Source: JAJZSS01 sp964463505 (GTDB lineage Bacteria; Chloroflexota; Anaerolineae; Anaerolineales; UBA4823). From it: a stretch of 30,786 bases of DNA. Position 1 is the stretch's first letter; the number at the start of each line of letters is the position of its first letter. Of the stretch, positions 23,092 through 30,786 are shown piece after piece. The notes beneath the pieces were generated by a model that worked only from the letters and a program-made list of their open reading frames with translations, did no database searches and was not told the origin of the DNA. The DNA lies in the NCBI GenBank assembly GCA_964463505.1, contig CAYXDC010000036.1, positions 1 to 30,786 of the forward strand, in the 5' to 3' direction. The translations under genes and the position numbers were made by a program.

Positions 23092-24744
23092 ATGAACTTT
23101 CCCAAGCTTTCAGCATCAGATAACCATCTGGAGTTTAATTCGCGCCGTTCGCCCGTGTATGGGCGCAAAGGGATCGTAGCCGCTTCTCAGCCACTGGCTG
23201 TGGCAGCAGGATTACGGATTCTGGCGCAGGGCGGCAACGCTGCAGATGCAGCGGTAGCAACTGCTGCGGGTCTGAATGTCACCGAACCCATGTCCACCGG
23301 TCTGGGCGGCGATTGCTTTGCATTATATTATGAAGCAGACAGCCGGCAGGTCTATGCGATCAATGGCTCGGGGCGCGCTCCGGCAAACCTGACATTGGAG
23401 CGCTTGCAGCGCGAAGGACTGGGAGGCGGGCTGCCTCTGTACCATCCTTATACGATTACGGTTCCCGGTGCATGTGCGGGCTGGTGTGATTTGCAAGCGC
23501 GTTTTGGGCGGTTGGCGATGGCGGATATACTGGCTCCGGCGATTGAGCTGGCAGAGGCTGGCTTTCCGGTGGCGCCTCTGACCGCCTATTTCTGGGAGCG
23601 CGGCGTCCAGGCCCAACTGGGTCAGGCTGCGGGGGGGAAAGAGCTGACCATGGATGGGCGCGCCCCACACGCCGGGGAGATTTTTCGTAACCCCGGACTT
23701 GGACGCACCCTGCGCCGGGTCGCCGAAGGGGGTAAAGAGGCTTTTTATCAGGGAGAAATCGCCGCTGCCCTGGCTGCTCAAGTACAAGCTGCAGGTGGCT
23801 GCCTGACAGAGGTTGATCTGGCAGCGCATACCAGCACCTGGGAAACGCCGATTTCTGTCGATTATCGCGGCAGGCGGGTGTGGGAATGCCCGCCGAACGG
23901 GCAAGGTCTGGCGGCGCTGCTGGCAATCAATATCCTGGAGGGTTTTGATCTGGGCGCGCTGGCTCCACCGTCCGCCGAGCGTTTCCACTTGCTGATTGAA
24001 GCCATGCGCCTGGCCTTTGCAGATGCGGGCTGGTATGTGGCAGATCCTGCCTTTAGCCCGGCACCATTGGACGATTTGTTAAGTAAAAGCTATGCAGCGG
24101 AGCGACGCAACCTGATCAAAACGCGCCGCGCCAATCCGGAAATTAAACGAGGTAGCCCCGTCAGCTCTTCAGATACGGTTTATTTCAGTGTCGTAGATGG
24201 CGACGGGAATGCCTGCTCGTTTATCAATAGCAACTATATGGGATTTGGCACCGGGATTGTTCCACCAGGATGGGGATTCACCCTGCAAAACCGGGGTCAC
24301 AACTTTAGCCTTGAGCCCGGACACCCAAATGTGGTTGCGCCAGGTAAACGCCCTTACCACACCATCATTCCCGCCATGATTACAGATAGCCAGACCGGGG
24401 ATTTATACGCCTCTTACGGCGTGATGGGTGGGTTTATGCAGCCGCAGGGACATATGCAGGTGCTGGTGGGGCTGGTGGATGATGGCCTTGATCCCCAGGC
24501 AGCCCTGGACCGGGCGCGCTTTTGTATCCAGGATGGACCGGCTGGCGGGAATGTGGCCCTTGAAGATGGGATCCCCTTGGAAGTAATGGCTGAGCTAGCT
24601 GGCATGGGTCATCCGGTGACGCCAATCACCGGCAAGCGCCGTTCATTATTTGGGCGCGGGCAGGTGATCCTTCGTGATGCACGGACGGGTATATTATGCG
24701 CAGGCTCTGATCCGCGCGCTGATGGTTGCGCCATGTGCCTGTGA
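23092..24744 (+). CDS. ggt: Gamma-glutamyltransferase family protein (Ntn hydrolase)
   Basis: A 550-aa GGT-family protein. The N-terminal part has AAGLRILAQGGNAADAAVATAAGLNVTEPMSTGLGGDCF. The autoprocessing/nucleophile site is SSSDTVYFSVVD, with Thr362 as the predicted catalytic N-terminus of the small subunit. NSNYMGFGTGIVPPGWGFTLQNRG and GVMGGFMQPQGHMQ follow. Family members cleave or transfer gamma-glutamyl groups (glutathione and related peptides); some act as acylases or cephalosporin hydrolases. No signal peptide is seen, unlike many periplasmic GGTs, so it is probably cytoplasmic. The ATG directly follows the selD stop, implying coupled translation. Confidence 0.9.
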   Translation: MNFPKLSASDNHLEFNSRRSPVYGRKGIVAASQPLAVAAGLRILAQGGNAADAAVATAAGLNVTEPMSTGLGGDCFALYYEADSRQVYAINGSGRAPANLTLERLQREGLGGGLPLYHPYTITVPGACAGWCDLQARFGRLAMADILAPAIELAEAGFPVAPLTAYFWERGVQAQLGQAAGGKELTMDGRAPHAGEIFRNPGLGRTLRRVAEGGKEAFYQGEIAAALAAQVQAAGGCLTEVDLAAHTSTWETPISVDYRGRRVWECPPNGQGLAALLAINILEGFDLGALAPPSAERFHLLIEAMRLAFADAGWYVADPAFSPAPLDDLLSKSYAAERRNLIKTRRANPEIKRGSPVSSSDTVYFSVVDGDGNACSFINSNYMGFGTGIVPPGWGFTLQNRGHNFSLEPGHPNVVAPGKRPYHTIIPAMITDSQTGDLYASYGVMGGFMQPQGHMQVLVGLVDDGLDPQAALDRARFCIQDGPAGGNVALEDGIPLEVMAELAGMGHPVTPITGKRRSLFGRGQVILRDARTGILCAGSDPRADGCAMCL

Positions 24745-24758
24745 AAGCGCCAGGGCTT

Positions 24759-25742
24759 TCAGGCGCCTATTCCACGGGAATATAAAAACCACATTCCAAA
24801 TAAATAACCCAACAGGATCAATAGCGCGTCTGCTTCGACAATCCACAAGCGGCGTTCCATGCGGGCAATATTGCCCACCAGTCCCAGGCTGGTCAGGACA
24901 ATCACCAGGATGCCAATCAAAGCAAAGCTGGGGTCGATCTCGTTGATGAACTGCCCATCCAGATAAAAGACATCGGTCAGGGCCAGGGCAAACATATTAA
25001 ACAGATTGCTGCCGAATAAATTGCCAATTGCCAGGTCATAAGCGCCGATTCGCGAGGCTGCGATTGTCGCAACCAGCTCCGGCAGGGAGGTGGTGATACC
25101 GATAAAGGTTGCCCCTACAAATCCGGAGCTGAGCCCCGTTATCTTAGCGATCCCATTTGCGCTCTCAACCATGTAAGGTGTCACAAAAACCAGGGCCAGG
25201 GTAGCCAATCCAAACCCCACCAGGGCTTTACCCAGAGAGGGAACACCTGGACCAATTTCTCCGGCTGCCGTGGTTGAGCCATTATTTTGTTGTTGTAGCA
25301 GTCGCACACCAATAACATAGGCGGCGACAATCACCAGGCTGTCCACCCCCACCCAACCCAGCCGGGTGGGAATGTCAGCCAGGACAAAAAATATCGCCAG
25401 GGCAGTCAGCAAGTTGGCCAGACTTGCAGTCAGCGCATGATTCATAGCAACCCTGCGCAGCACGCGGGCTTGCTGGTTGATTAAATCGAGCACAGCCAGC
25501 ATGAACATATTAAACATGCCGCTGCCAAACATGGAGCCCGCTGCAAGGCCGGGCGAGTCGATTGAAAGCGCATTGACGGCTGATAGTAATTCGGGAAGTG
25601 AGGTAGCTCCAGCCATCAGCAGCGTGCCGATGAACATGCCGCTCAGGCCGGTCCGTACAGCGATAATATCCCCGTTTTTGGCCAGTTGATTGGCTGCAAA
25701 GACGATAATCACGGCGGTGATGAGGAATTGCAGCCAGATCAT
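24759..25742 (-). CDS. Na+/Ca2+ exchanger-like cation antiporter (CaCA family)
   Basis: A 327-aa membrane protein with about ten hydrophobic segments. Two inverted alpha-repeats carry the family signatures: GATSLPELLSAVNAL with GSMFGSGMFNMFML in the first half, and GATFIGITTSLPELVATIAA with GNLFGSNLFNMFALALTD in the second. The acidic residues in SLPEL are the expected cation ligands. It probably exports Ca2+ or another divalent cation against Na+ or H+; ion selectivity is not readable. The ATG abuts the stop of the upstream P-II-like gene (TAAATG on the minus strand), so the two are tightly coupled. Confidence 0.92.
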   Translation of the reverse strand: MIWLQFLITAVIIVFAANQLAKNGDIIAVRTGLSGMFIGTLLMAGATSLPELLSAVNALSIDSPGLAAGSMFGSGMFNMFMLAVLDLINQQARVLRRVAMNHALTASLANLLTALAIFFVLADIPTRLGWVGVDSLVIVAAYVIGVRLLQQQNNGSTTAAGEIGPGVPSLGKALVGFGLATLALVFVTPYMVESANGIAKITGLSSGFVGATFIGITTSLPELVATIAASRIGAYDLAIGNLFGSNLFNMFALALTDVFYLDGQFINEIDPSFALIGILVIVLTSLGLVGNIARMERRLWIVEADALLILLGYLFGMWFLYSRGIGA

Positions 25743-26108
25743 TTAATCGCCCTCTGCCAGATTTGTCTCGCTGTTGACGCCCTTGACAAAAGATAAAGGC
25801 CAGGCAGCCAGAACACCTGTATCGGGTTGGTCGAGGTCGCCAACAATCGGTTCCACAGCCTGGATGCAGCGCTGTATGAAATCTTCAGTAGGGACAATGG
25901 TGAACACGGTGTAGTGATTCTCGATATCACTTGCTAGAAAACGGTTAATCCCCGCCATAAATGGCGCGCCAACTTGTTGAGCCTTGCGCAAACGATTGCG
26001 TCCGGTGCTGTCGATAATCGTTGCGCCGCTCACTCCAATTTCGTCCCAGGCGTTGAGGACTTGATTTAATTTGCTGGGATCATCCAGGATAAACATGACA
26101 ACGTACAT
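25743..26108 (-). CDS. P-II-like (GlnB/CutA-fold) regulatory protein
   Basis: A 121-aa small protein. MYVVMFILDDPSKLNQVLNAWDEIGVSGATIIDSTG matches the start of the ferredoxin-like P-II fold, and HYTVFTIVPTEDFIQRCIQAVEPIVGD the second half. The intervening segment (LRKAQQVGAPFMAGINRFL) replaces the classical T-loop; the Tyr-uridylation motif of GlnB is absent, so it is not a canonical nitrogen sensor. The start at 26108 has AGGAG seven bases upstream; a longer frame to 26165 lacks support and would run into the terminator of the upstream NifU-like gene. Coupling to the exchanger gene suggests it regulates the transporter, as P-II-like proteins do elsewhere. The ligand is unknown. Confidence 0.8.
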   Translation of the reverse strand: MYVVMFILDDPSKLNQVLNAWDEIGVSGATIIDSTGRNRLRKAQQVGAPFMAGINRFLASDIENHYTVFTIVPTEDFIQRCIQAVEPIVGDLDQPDTGVLAAWPLSFVKGVNSETNLAEGD

Positions 26109-26155
26109 TATCTCGCTCCTTTGTGCTGCTTGAACCTCCGCCGCTAGATGGATTG

Positions 26156-26189
26156 AAAAGGGCATCTCGAGTTAGCCAAGATGCCCTTT
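26156..26189 (-). terminator. Terminator of the NifU-like gene (minus strand)
   Basis: AAAGGGCATCT (26157-26167) pairs perfectly with AGATGCCCTTT (26179-26189). Read on the minus strand, the hairpin ends in TTTT. Confidence 0.82.
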
Positions 26190-26212
26190 AGATTTCTGCA
26201 ATAATGGTTCGA

Positions 26213-26470
26213 CTATGAAACGTCGACAACTTCCTCAATATCCGGGAAGAACTGCCGTACGGTACCTTCCACCCAGCCGTGGATGGTGCTGGGGGAAAGC
26301 GGGCATCCTTCGCAGGCGCCACCCAGGCGAACTTTTAAAATCTTACCATCAAAATCGACCATCTTTACCGAACCGCCGTGAATCTGCTCGATGTAGGCGC
26401 TGATTTTTTCGATTAAAGCAGTCATTTGTTCACGTTCTGTATAGCTTGTGAAGCCATTGGTCAAATCCAT
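26213..26470 (-). CDS. NifU-like C-terminal-domain (Nfu) iron-sulfur carrier
   Basis: An 85-aa single-domain Nfu protein. ALIEKISAYIEQIHGGSVKMVDFDGKILKVRLGGACEGCPLSPSTI carries the Cys-x-x-Cys pair that binds a bridging Fe-S cluster, and the helix ending FFPDIEEVVDV is typical. It would deliver Fe-S clusters to apoproteins. ATG 26470 was chosen because GGAGGAGG lies seven to eight bases upstream; a TTG at 26491 lies upstream of that site. It follows a cNMP-binding-domain gene by 24 bp on the same strand and is followed by a perfect terminator. Confidence 0.9.
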   Translation of the reverse strand: MDLTNGFTSYTEREQMTALIEKISAYIEQIHGGSVKMVDFDGKILKVRLGGACEGCPLSPSTIHGWVEGTVRQFFPDIEEVVDVS

Positions 26471-26494
26471 GAATGAACCTCCTCCAATCAATGG

Positions 26495-26971
26495 TTATGG
26501 ATTACGAATATTAGCGCCCAGGCCATGTTCCAGCAGGGCAATGACATGATTGTGAGTATTGCGCAGCCGTTGGGCAATGATCAATGCCAGGCGCTCCAGT
26601 ACCAGGCTACCCGTATGGGGGTGTTCCTCACACAGACGGCGTAAGTTCTCTCCGCTGATGCGCAACAAACAGCTATCTGCGGTGCATACCGCTGATGAGG
26701 TATACGCCGGGCTGCCCAAAGCAGCCGACCAGCCGATAACGCCTTCCGGCCGGATACGCGCCACGGTCAGCCAGGGACCATCATCAGGCTTATAGCGTAC
26801 CACAGCTTCGCCTTCCATGAGCAAGTAAAGATGCTCAGCGGCCTCACCTTGCTGAAACAGGATATCTCCGTCGTGTTGTTCACACACGGTAAACAACGGC
26901 TGGAGCAGCTCGAGCTGCTGAGAGCTGAAGCCTTGGAACAGGGATAGTTGATCAAAAGAGATTGCGGGCAT
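26495..26971 (-). CDS. Single-domain cyclic-nucleotide-binding protein
   Basis: A 158-aa protein consisting of one cNMP-binding beta-roll: LSLFQGFSSQQLELLQPLF, GDILFQQGEAAEHLYLLMEGEAVV, IRPEGVIGWSAALGSPAYTSSAVCTADSCLLRI, then a helical tail. No helix-turn-helix or other output domain follows, so it is not a Crp-type transcription factor. The sugar-phosphate contact region GEGALxxR of cAMP binders is not matched (GWSAALGSPAYTS), so the ligand, if any, is unclear. The chosen start (MPAISFDQ) fits the domain; an in-frame extension upstream to 27055 is possible. It is upstream of the Nfu gene and probably co-transcribed. Confidence 0.8.
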   Translation of the reverse strand: MPAISFDQLSLFQGFSSQQLELLQPLFTVCEQHDGDILFQQGEAAEHLYLLMEGEAVVRYKPDDGPWLTVARIRPEGVIGWSAALGSPAYTSSAVCTADSCLLRISGENLRRLCEEHPHTGSLVLERLALIIAQRLRNTHNHVIALLEHGLGANIRNP

Positions 26972-27121
26972 AGTGATGGTCCGTACAATCAATTTACCCC
27001 ACAAACCATGCCAGGATGTAGTGGCAAATATCCTCATTGCATAGACAAATATCATTCTGCTTCAGTAGTTTATCCCCTCGAACTTGTGAAAAAGAGACCG
27101 CGCTTCATCATGCTGAGAATC

Positions 27122-27157
27122 AAAGGGGCTGTCTGGATAGAACCGCCAGGCAGCCCC
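27122..27157 (-). terminator. Second hairpin downstream of clpC
   Basis: GGGGCTG (27125-27131) pairs with CAGCCCC (27151-27157), with CTGG/CCAG inside. On the minus strand a short TTT follows. It lies beyond the main clpC terminator and may be a backup. Apart from these hairpins I see no gene between 26972 and 27241. Confidence 0.5.
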
Positions 27158-27191
27158 GAAACATGCCCTGAAAGGCAAAAGGCTGATAAAT

Positions 27192-27227
27192 AAAAAGGGG
27201 CTGTCCTAAAAGAAGGGCAGCCCCTTT
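27192..27227 (-). terminator. clpC terminator (minus strand)
   Basis: AAAGGGGCTGTCC (27194-27206) pairs with GGGCAGCCCCTTT (27215-27227) with one G-U pair. On the minus strand the hairpin runs into TTTTTATTTAT. Confidence 0.87.
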
Positions 27228-27241
27228 GGGAAAAAATTAAG

Positions 27242-29719
27242 CTATGGGGTGGCTGGTTCTAGCTCGGCCTCAACCGCCAGGTTTTTTATGGGATTGAAGA
27301 CCAGTTCTTTGCTGTCCGGGGCGACATCCACAAGGATTGTATCGCCGGAGGAGAATTCTCCGCTAAGCAGGCGCACCGAGAGCGGGCTTTCTACAAATTT
27401 TTGCAAAGCCCGGCGCAACGGCCGTGCCCCAAAAGCGGGATCGTAGCCCTGATCGGCCAGCCATTCACGGGCACCCGGCTTCAATTCAACCGACAGGCCT
27501 TTCTCGGATAGACGATCCTGGACTTCTTGCATCTGCAGGTCCACAATATGGGCAACCTGCTCGCGCGAGAGTGGCGAGAAGGTGATGATCTCGTCGATGC
27601 GGTTCAGGAATTCAGGCCGGAAGGTGCTCTTCAAAGCCTTTTCGATCTTGTCGTGATCCTGTTGTTCTTCTGTTGTGCCGCTGCGAGATAAGAATCCAAG
27701 GCTACCTGATTTGCGCACATATTCAGTGCCCAGGTTGCTGGTCATAATCAATACTGAGTTGCGGAAATCAACTATCCGCCCCTGCCCATCGGTCAGGCGG
27801 CCATCGTCCAGGATTTGCAGTAATGCATTCCAGACTTCCGGGTGAGCCTTTTCAATCTCATCAAAAAGGATTACCCTGTAAGGGCGGCGGCGCACAGCCT
27901 CGGTGAGCTGGCCACCTTCCTCATACCCGACATATCCAGGCGGAGCCCCAAACAGGCGTGAAACGGTGTGCTGCTCGCGGTATTCGCTCATATCAATACG
28001 CACCAGGGCCTCAGCATCGTCGAACATGAATTCGGCCAGGGCTTTGGCCAGCTCAGTCTTGCCGACCCCCGAAGGGCCGATGAAGATGAACGAGCCAATT
28101 GGGCGGCGGGGATCTTTTAGCCCGGAGCGTGCCCGCCGGATGGCATCAGAGATCGCTCGAATCGCCTCATCCTGTCCAATGATATGCTCGTGAATACGAT
28201 CTTCCATTTGCAGCAGCTTTTGGGACTCGGTTTCCATCATCTGGTTAACGGGTATACCGGTCCATTGAGCCACCACCTCAGCGATATCCTGGGTGTCAAC
28301 GACTTCATCCAGTTGGTGTTCAGCTTCCCAACGATCGCGCAATTCTTTGAATTCGCCTTCCAGACGCAGACGCTCGGCTTTTTTCTGGGCGGCGCGTTCG
28401 TAATCGCGCTCAACACCGGCCTGTTCTTCTTCAGCAGACATGCGGTCGATTTCGCTCTTCATCGACTTGAGATTGTCCGGCAGCGAATACAGAGCCACAC
28501 GCAGCTTGGCGGCAGCTTCATCAATCAGATCGATGGCTTTATCGGGCAAGCGCCGCTCGGTTACATAACGCGATGAAAGGCGGGCGGCATCCACCAGCGC
28601 CTGATCAGAGAAGCGCACCTTGTGGTGGGCCTCATAGCGGTCACGCAGCCCCTGCAGCATACGGATCGTATCTTCTACTGAGGGCTCTTCAACATAGACC
28701 GGTGCAAAGCGCCGCTCGAGGGCCGCGTCTTTTTCGATAAATTTATGGTACTCATCCAGGGTAGTGGCGCCAACACACTGCAGCTCGCCGCGCGCCAGGG
28801 CTGGCTTGAGCATATTGGAGGCATCCATGGCTCCCTGGGCAGCACCAGCGCCTACTACAGTATGCAGCTCATCGATGAAGAGAATGATTTCCCCGGCAGC
28901 ACGCTGGACTTCCTCTAAAGAGGCTTTCAAACGCTCCTCAAACTCACCGCGGAAGCGCGAGCCGGCGATCATGGCGCCCAGGTCAAGCGCCATGACGCGT
29001 TTGCCAGACAGAATCTCTGGCACATCATTGCTGGCGATTTTCTGCGCCAGACCTTCCACGATGGCAGTTTTGCCAACCCCGGCTTCACCGATCAACACCG
29101 GATTGTTCTTGGTGCGCCGCGATAGGATTTGGATCACCCGCAAGATCTCCGTGTCGCGCCCAATGACGGGATCTAACTTGCCTCCGCGGGCCAGTTGGGT
29201 CAGGTCGCGCGAGTAGCGCTCCAGGGTGCGGTAACGCGTTTCTGCCTGTGGATCGGTCACACGCTGCCCGCCACGTATCTGTTGAATGGCATCATAGACG
29301 CGTTCGCGAGTTACCCCGGCGCCTTCCAAAAGGCGCGCCGCGGGGGTGCTGCGCTCGCTCAAGATTGCCAGGAAGATATGCTCGGTGGAGATGTATTCAT
29401 CTTTTAGGCGATTGGCTTCTTCATTCGCCAGGTCGATGATCCGTTTAACACGCGGGGTGATGAAAATTTGCCCGGTGCCTCCACCAAAGATATTGGCTTT
29501 GGGGCTGGTGCGTAAAATGTAATCCAGTCGCTCCGTGAGCACGGTTGCATCTATTTTTAATACTTCCAAGATTTGGGGAATCACTCCCCCTGGCTGCTCG
29601 ATCAGCGCCATCAGGATGTGTTCAGTGTCAATCTGATTGTGACCATAGCGCTGAATGATCTCAGCAGCACGTTGAGCGGCTTCTTGAGCCCGCTCTGTAA
29701 ACCGATCAAATCGCATCAT
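27242..29719 (-). CDS. clpC: ATP-dependent Clp protease ATP-binding subunit ClpC
   Basis: An 825-aa AAA+ unfoldase. Two Clp N-repeats (~1-145; FTERAQEAAQRAAEIIQRYGHNQIDTEHILMALI) precede AAA domain 1 with Walker A GEAGVGKTA and LFIDELHTVVGAG. A short middle region with a UVR-like coiled stretch follows, then AAA domain 2 with GPSGVGKTELAKAL, MSEYREQHTVSRLFGAPPGYVGYEEGGQL and the C-terminal D2-small domain. LGF in GSLGFLSRSG is the ClpP-contact loop, which argues for ClpC rather than the disaggregase ClpB (whose middle domain is much longer). It feeds unfolded proteins to ClpP. AAAGGAAA gives a good ribosome binding site. An extended -10 promoter lies at 29759-29764. Confidence 0.95.
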   Translation of the reverse strand: MMRFDRFTERAQEAAQRAAEIIQRYGHNQIDTEHILMALIEQPGGVIPQILEVLKIDATVLTERLDYILRTSPKANIFGGGTGQIFITPRVKRIIDLANEEANRLKDEYISTEHIFLAILSERSTPAARLLEGAGVTRERVYDAIQQIRGGQRVTDPQAETRYRTLERYSRDLTQLARGGKLDPVIGRDTEILRVIQILSRRTKNNPVLIGEAGVGKTAIVEGLAQKIASNDVPEILSGKRVMALDLGAMIAGSRFRGEFEERLKASLEEVQRAAGEIILFIDELHTVVGAGAAQGAMDASNMLKPALARGELQCVGATTLDEYHKFIEKDAALERRFAPVYVEEPSVEDTIRMLQGLRDRYEAHHKVRFSDQALVDAARLSSRYVTERRLPDKAIDLIDEAAAKLRVALYSLPDNLKSMKSEIDRMSAEEEQAGVERDYERAAQKKAERLRLEGEFKELRDRWEAEHQLDEVVDTQDIAEVVAQWTGIPVNQMMETESQKLLQMEDRIHEHIIGQDEAIRAISDAIRRARSGLKDPRRPIGSFIFIGPSGVGKTELAKALAEFMFDDAEALVRIDMSEYREQHTVSRLFGAPPGYVGYEEGGQLTEAVRRRPYRVILFDEIEKAHPEVWNALLQILDDGRLTDGQGRIVDFRNSVLIMTSNLGTEYVRKSGSLGFLSRSGTTEEQQDHDKIEKALKSTFRPEFLNRIDEIITFSPLSREQVAHIVDLQMQEVQDRLSEKGLSVELKPGAREWLADQGYDPAFGARPLRRALQKFVESPLSVRLLSGEFSSGDTILVDVAPDSKELVFNPIKNLAVEAELEPATP

Positions 29720-29758
29720 AATCGTTTCCTTTTCTACCGGTTCAAGCCCGTTGTGGTC

Positions 29759-29767
29759 ATTATAACA
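29759..29767 (-). promoter_or_regulatory. Extended -10 promoter of clpC
   Basis: On the minus strand TGTTATAAT is a perfect extended -10 (TGn plus TATAAT), with a start point near 29752. There is no -35 match, as is common for extended -10 promoters. I see no CIRCE element. Confidence 0.55.
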
Positions 29768-29903
29768 TCGCGGCTACCAATGGTATGCAGGAGGTGCATA
29801 AGAATTGTGTATGAAACAGCCTGCCTTTCGGGAACCATTTTCGAACGTCGGGCGTCTACATGCCAGTACGATGATCCAATCTATTTGTTCAAAGGAGTAA
29901 AAC

Positions 29904-30653
29904 ATGATGCGTAATCGCATGTCTCTCGTTATTGGTTTATTAGTGGTCACAGCCATTGCAATTGCATGGGGTGGACCCTCGCTGGTCAATGCACAAGATG
30001 TGGCCCCAACTCAGCAAGCTCCCCTGCGAACCATCACAGCCAATGGTAGTGGGCAGGTTTTTCTGACCCCGGATATCGCCTATATTACTGTGGGTGTACG
30101 CTCGGAAGGGAAGGCAGCCGCCGAAACGATGGCAAGTAACAATGAAGCTGCTGAGAAGCTTGTTCAGGCGCTGCGTGGCAGCGGAATCGATGCCAAAGAT
30201 ATTCGTACCAGCAACTTCAGCATCTATCCGCAGCAACAGTACAACGCTCAAGGCCAGCCCAGCGGCGAGATCACTTACGTGGTTGAGAACAGCCTGTATG
30301 TGACCGTGCGTGATCTAGATGCCATTGGCGATGTCCTGGATGAGGCTGTCCAGGCTGGTGCAAATTCGATCTACGGGATCCAGTTCGATGTGGAAAACAA
30401 AGACCAACAGCTAGGTGCGGCCCGCAAGGCAGCAGTCGAAAATGCTCGCCAGGTCGCTGAGGAATTGGCCGATGCCGCGGGAGTCACCCTGGGTGATGTC
30501 CAGGCGGTAACTACCTCCAGCGGCGGCTATCCCGGCCCGATCTACTACGGGATGGGTGGTGCAGTTGCTCGCGAAGCAGCCGCCAGCGTACCCGTTCAAA
30601 CCGGTGAGCTCTCCTTCAGTGTTGATGTAACGATGGTATTCGAAATTCGCTAA
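29904..30653 (+). CDS. SIMPL (DUF541) domain exported protein
   Basis: A 249-aa protein with an N-terminal signal peptide (residues ~1-31; hydrophobic VIGLLVVTAIAIAW, cleavage probably near VNAQ). The SIMPL domain follows: RTITANGSGQVFLTPDIAYITVGVRSEG, IRTSNFSIYPQQQY, ENSLYVTVRDLDAIGDVLDEAVQAGANSIYGIQFDVENKDQQLGAARKAAVENARQVAEELADAAGVTLG. Such proteins assemble into ring-like multimers; their function in bacteria is ill-defined (stress-associated, outer surface). A good AAAGGAG is seven bases before the ATG; ATG 29907 is equally possible. It is divergent from clpC and ends before a strong terminator. Confidence 0.92.
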   Translation: MMRNRMSLVIGLLVVTAIAIAWGGPSLVNAQDVAPTQQAPLRTITANGSGQVFLTPDIAYITVGVRSEGKAAAETMASNNEAAEKLVQALRGSGIDAKDIRTSNFSIYPQQQYNAQGQPSGEITYVVENSLYVTVRDLDAIGDVLDEAVQAGANSIYGIQFDVENKDQQLGAARKAAVENARQVAEELADAAGVTLGDVQAVTTSSGGYPGPIYYGMGGAVAREAAASVPVQTGELSFSVDVTMVFEIR

Positions 30654-30662
30654 ATAATTCCT

Positions 30663-30733
30663 GGGGACTGAGCCTCATCAGTCCCCTCCCTCCTCGCTCG
30701 GACAGCCAGGCACCAGGCCTGGCTGTCCTGTTT
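30663..30733 (+). terminator. Tandem hairpins / terminator after the SIMPL gene
   Basis: GGGGACTG (30663-30670) pairs with CAGTCCCC (30679-30686). A second, perfect 12-bp stem GGACAGCCAGGC (30700-30711) / GCCTGGCTGTCC (30717-30728) is followed by TGTTT. The second is the better terminator. Confidence 0.78.
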
Positions 30734-30786
30734 AAAACCCAAGCGAAACAATGAATATAGGGTGTGGTATAACTGCACCTCGTGGA

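Noticed and set aside
1..30786. CRISPR arrays, insertion sequences, tRNA or rRNA genes
   Set aside because: No regularly spaced repeats, transposase genes with inverted repeats, or T-arm/anticodon patterns were found by eye. The HTH at 9337 resembles a transposase HTH but belongs to the CHAD fusion.

Overview
This 30.8 kb window is chromosomal DNA of moderate GC content, densely packed with housekeeping and anaerobic-metabolism genes. It shows no insertion sequence, prophage, CRISPR array, rRNA or tRNA. The gene set (KamA end, CysO-dependent cysteine synthesis, NrfHA, PPK1 with CHAD, MEMO, SPFH, ClpC, SIMPL) and protein style suggest an anaerobic or facultative member of the Chloroflexota, possibly Anaerolineae. 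That assignment is inference only.

Layout: (1) 1-449, 3' end of a lysine 2,3-aminomutase gene, then a terminator. (2) 551-4164, a cysteine-biosynthesis operon: cysM-like synthase, Mec-type JAMM protease, a 96-aa protein of unknown function, a CysO/ThiS-like sulfur carrier and a MoeZ-type E1-rhodanese. A 270-nt leader precedes it. The leader encodes an 11-residue peptide, MDICMCLKRGW, with two Cys codons, mutually exclusive hairpins and an intrinsic terminator, as in a ribosome-mediated cysteine attenuator. (3) 4216-6121, nrfH-nrfA (ammonifying nitrite reductase) behind a 16-bp Crp/Fnr-type palindrome at about -41.5. A convergent Crp/Fnr regulator gene follows (6216-6917). (4) 7165-11166, ppk1 and an HTH / degenerate Ppx-GppA-like / CHAD fusion. 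(5) 11172-16556, a minus-strand run: MEMO, CNNM/CorC-like transporter, priA, phosphoribosyltransferase. (6) 16749-18448, a SelW-like selenoprotein gene read through an in-frame UGA, overlapping trpS, followed by dtd. (7) 18485-20736, a minus-strand cluster of PyrK-like, PIG-L and divergent PyrD-like genes. (8) 20890-24744, SPFH protein, selD and gamma-glutamyltransferase. selD also reads through a UGA, so its conventional ORF start is 123 nt too late. (9) 24759-26971, minus strand: cNMP-binding protein with NifU-like protein, and P-II-like protein with a Na+/Ca2+ exchanger-like protein. (10) clpC (minus) and a divergent SIMPL-domain protein.

The most notable content would be missed by standard gene calling. 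Two selenocysteine genes (SelW-like, and SelD itself) each have a compact SECIS-like hairpin at the expected distance after the UGA. The cysteine operon has a complete candidate attenuator. Together they point to an organism that decodes selenocysteine and controls sulfur-amino-acid synthesis by translation of a Cys-containing leader peptide. All functional statements come from reading sequence motifs; no database search was run.
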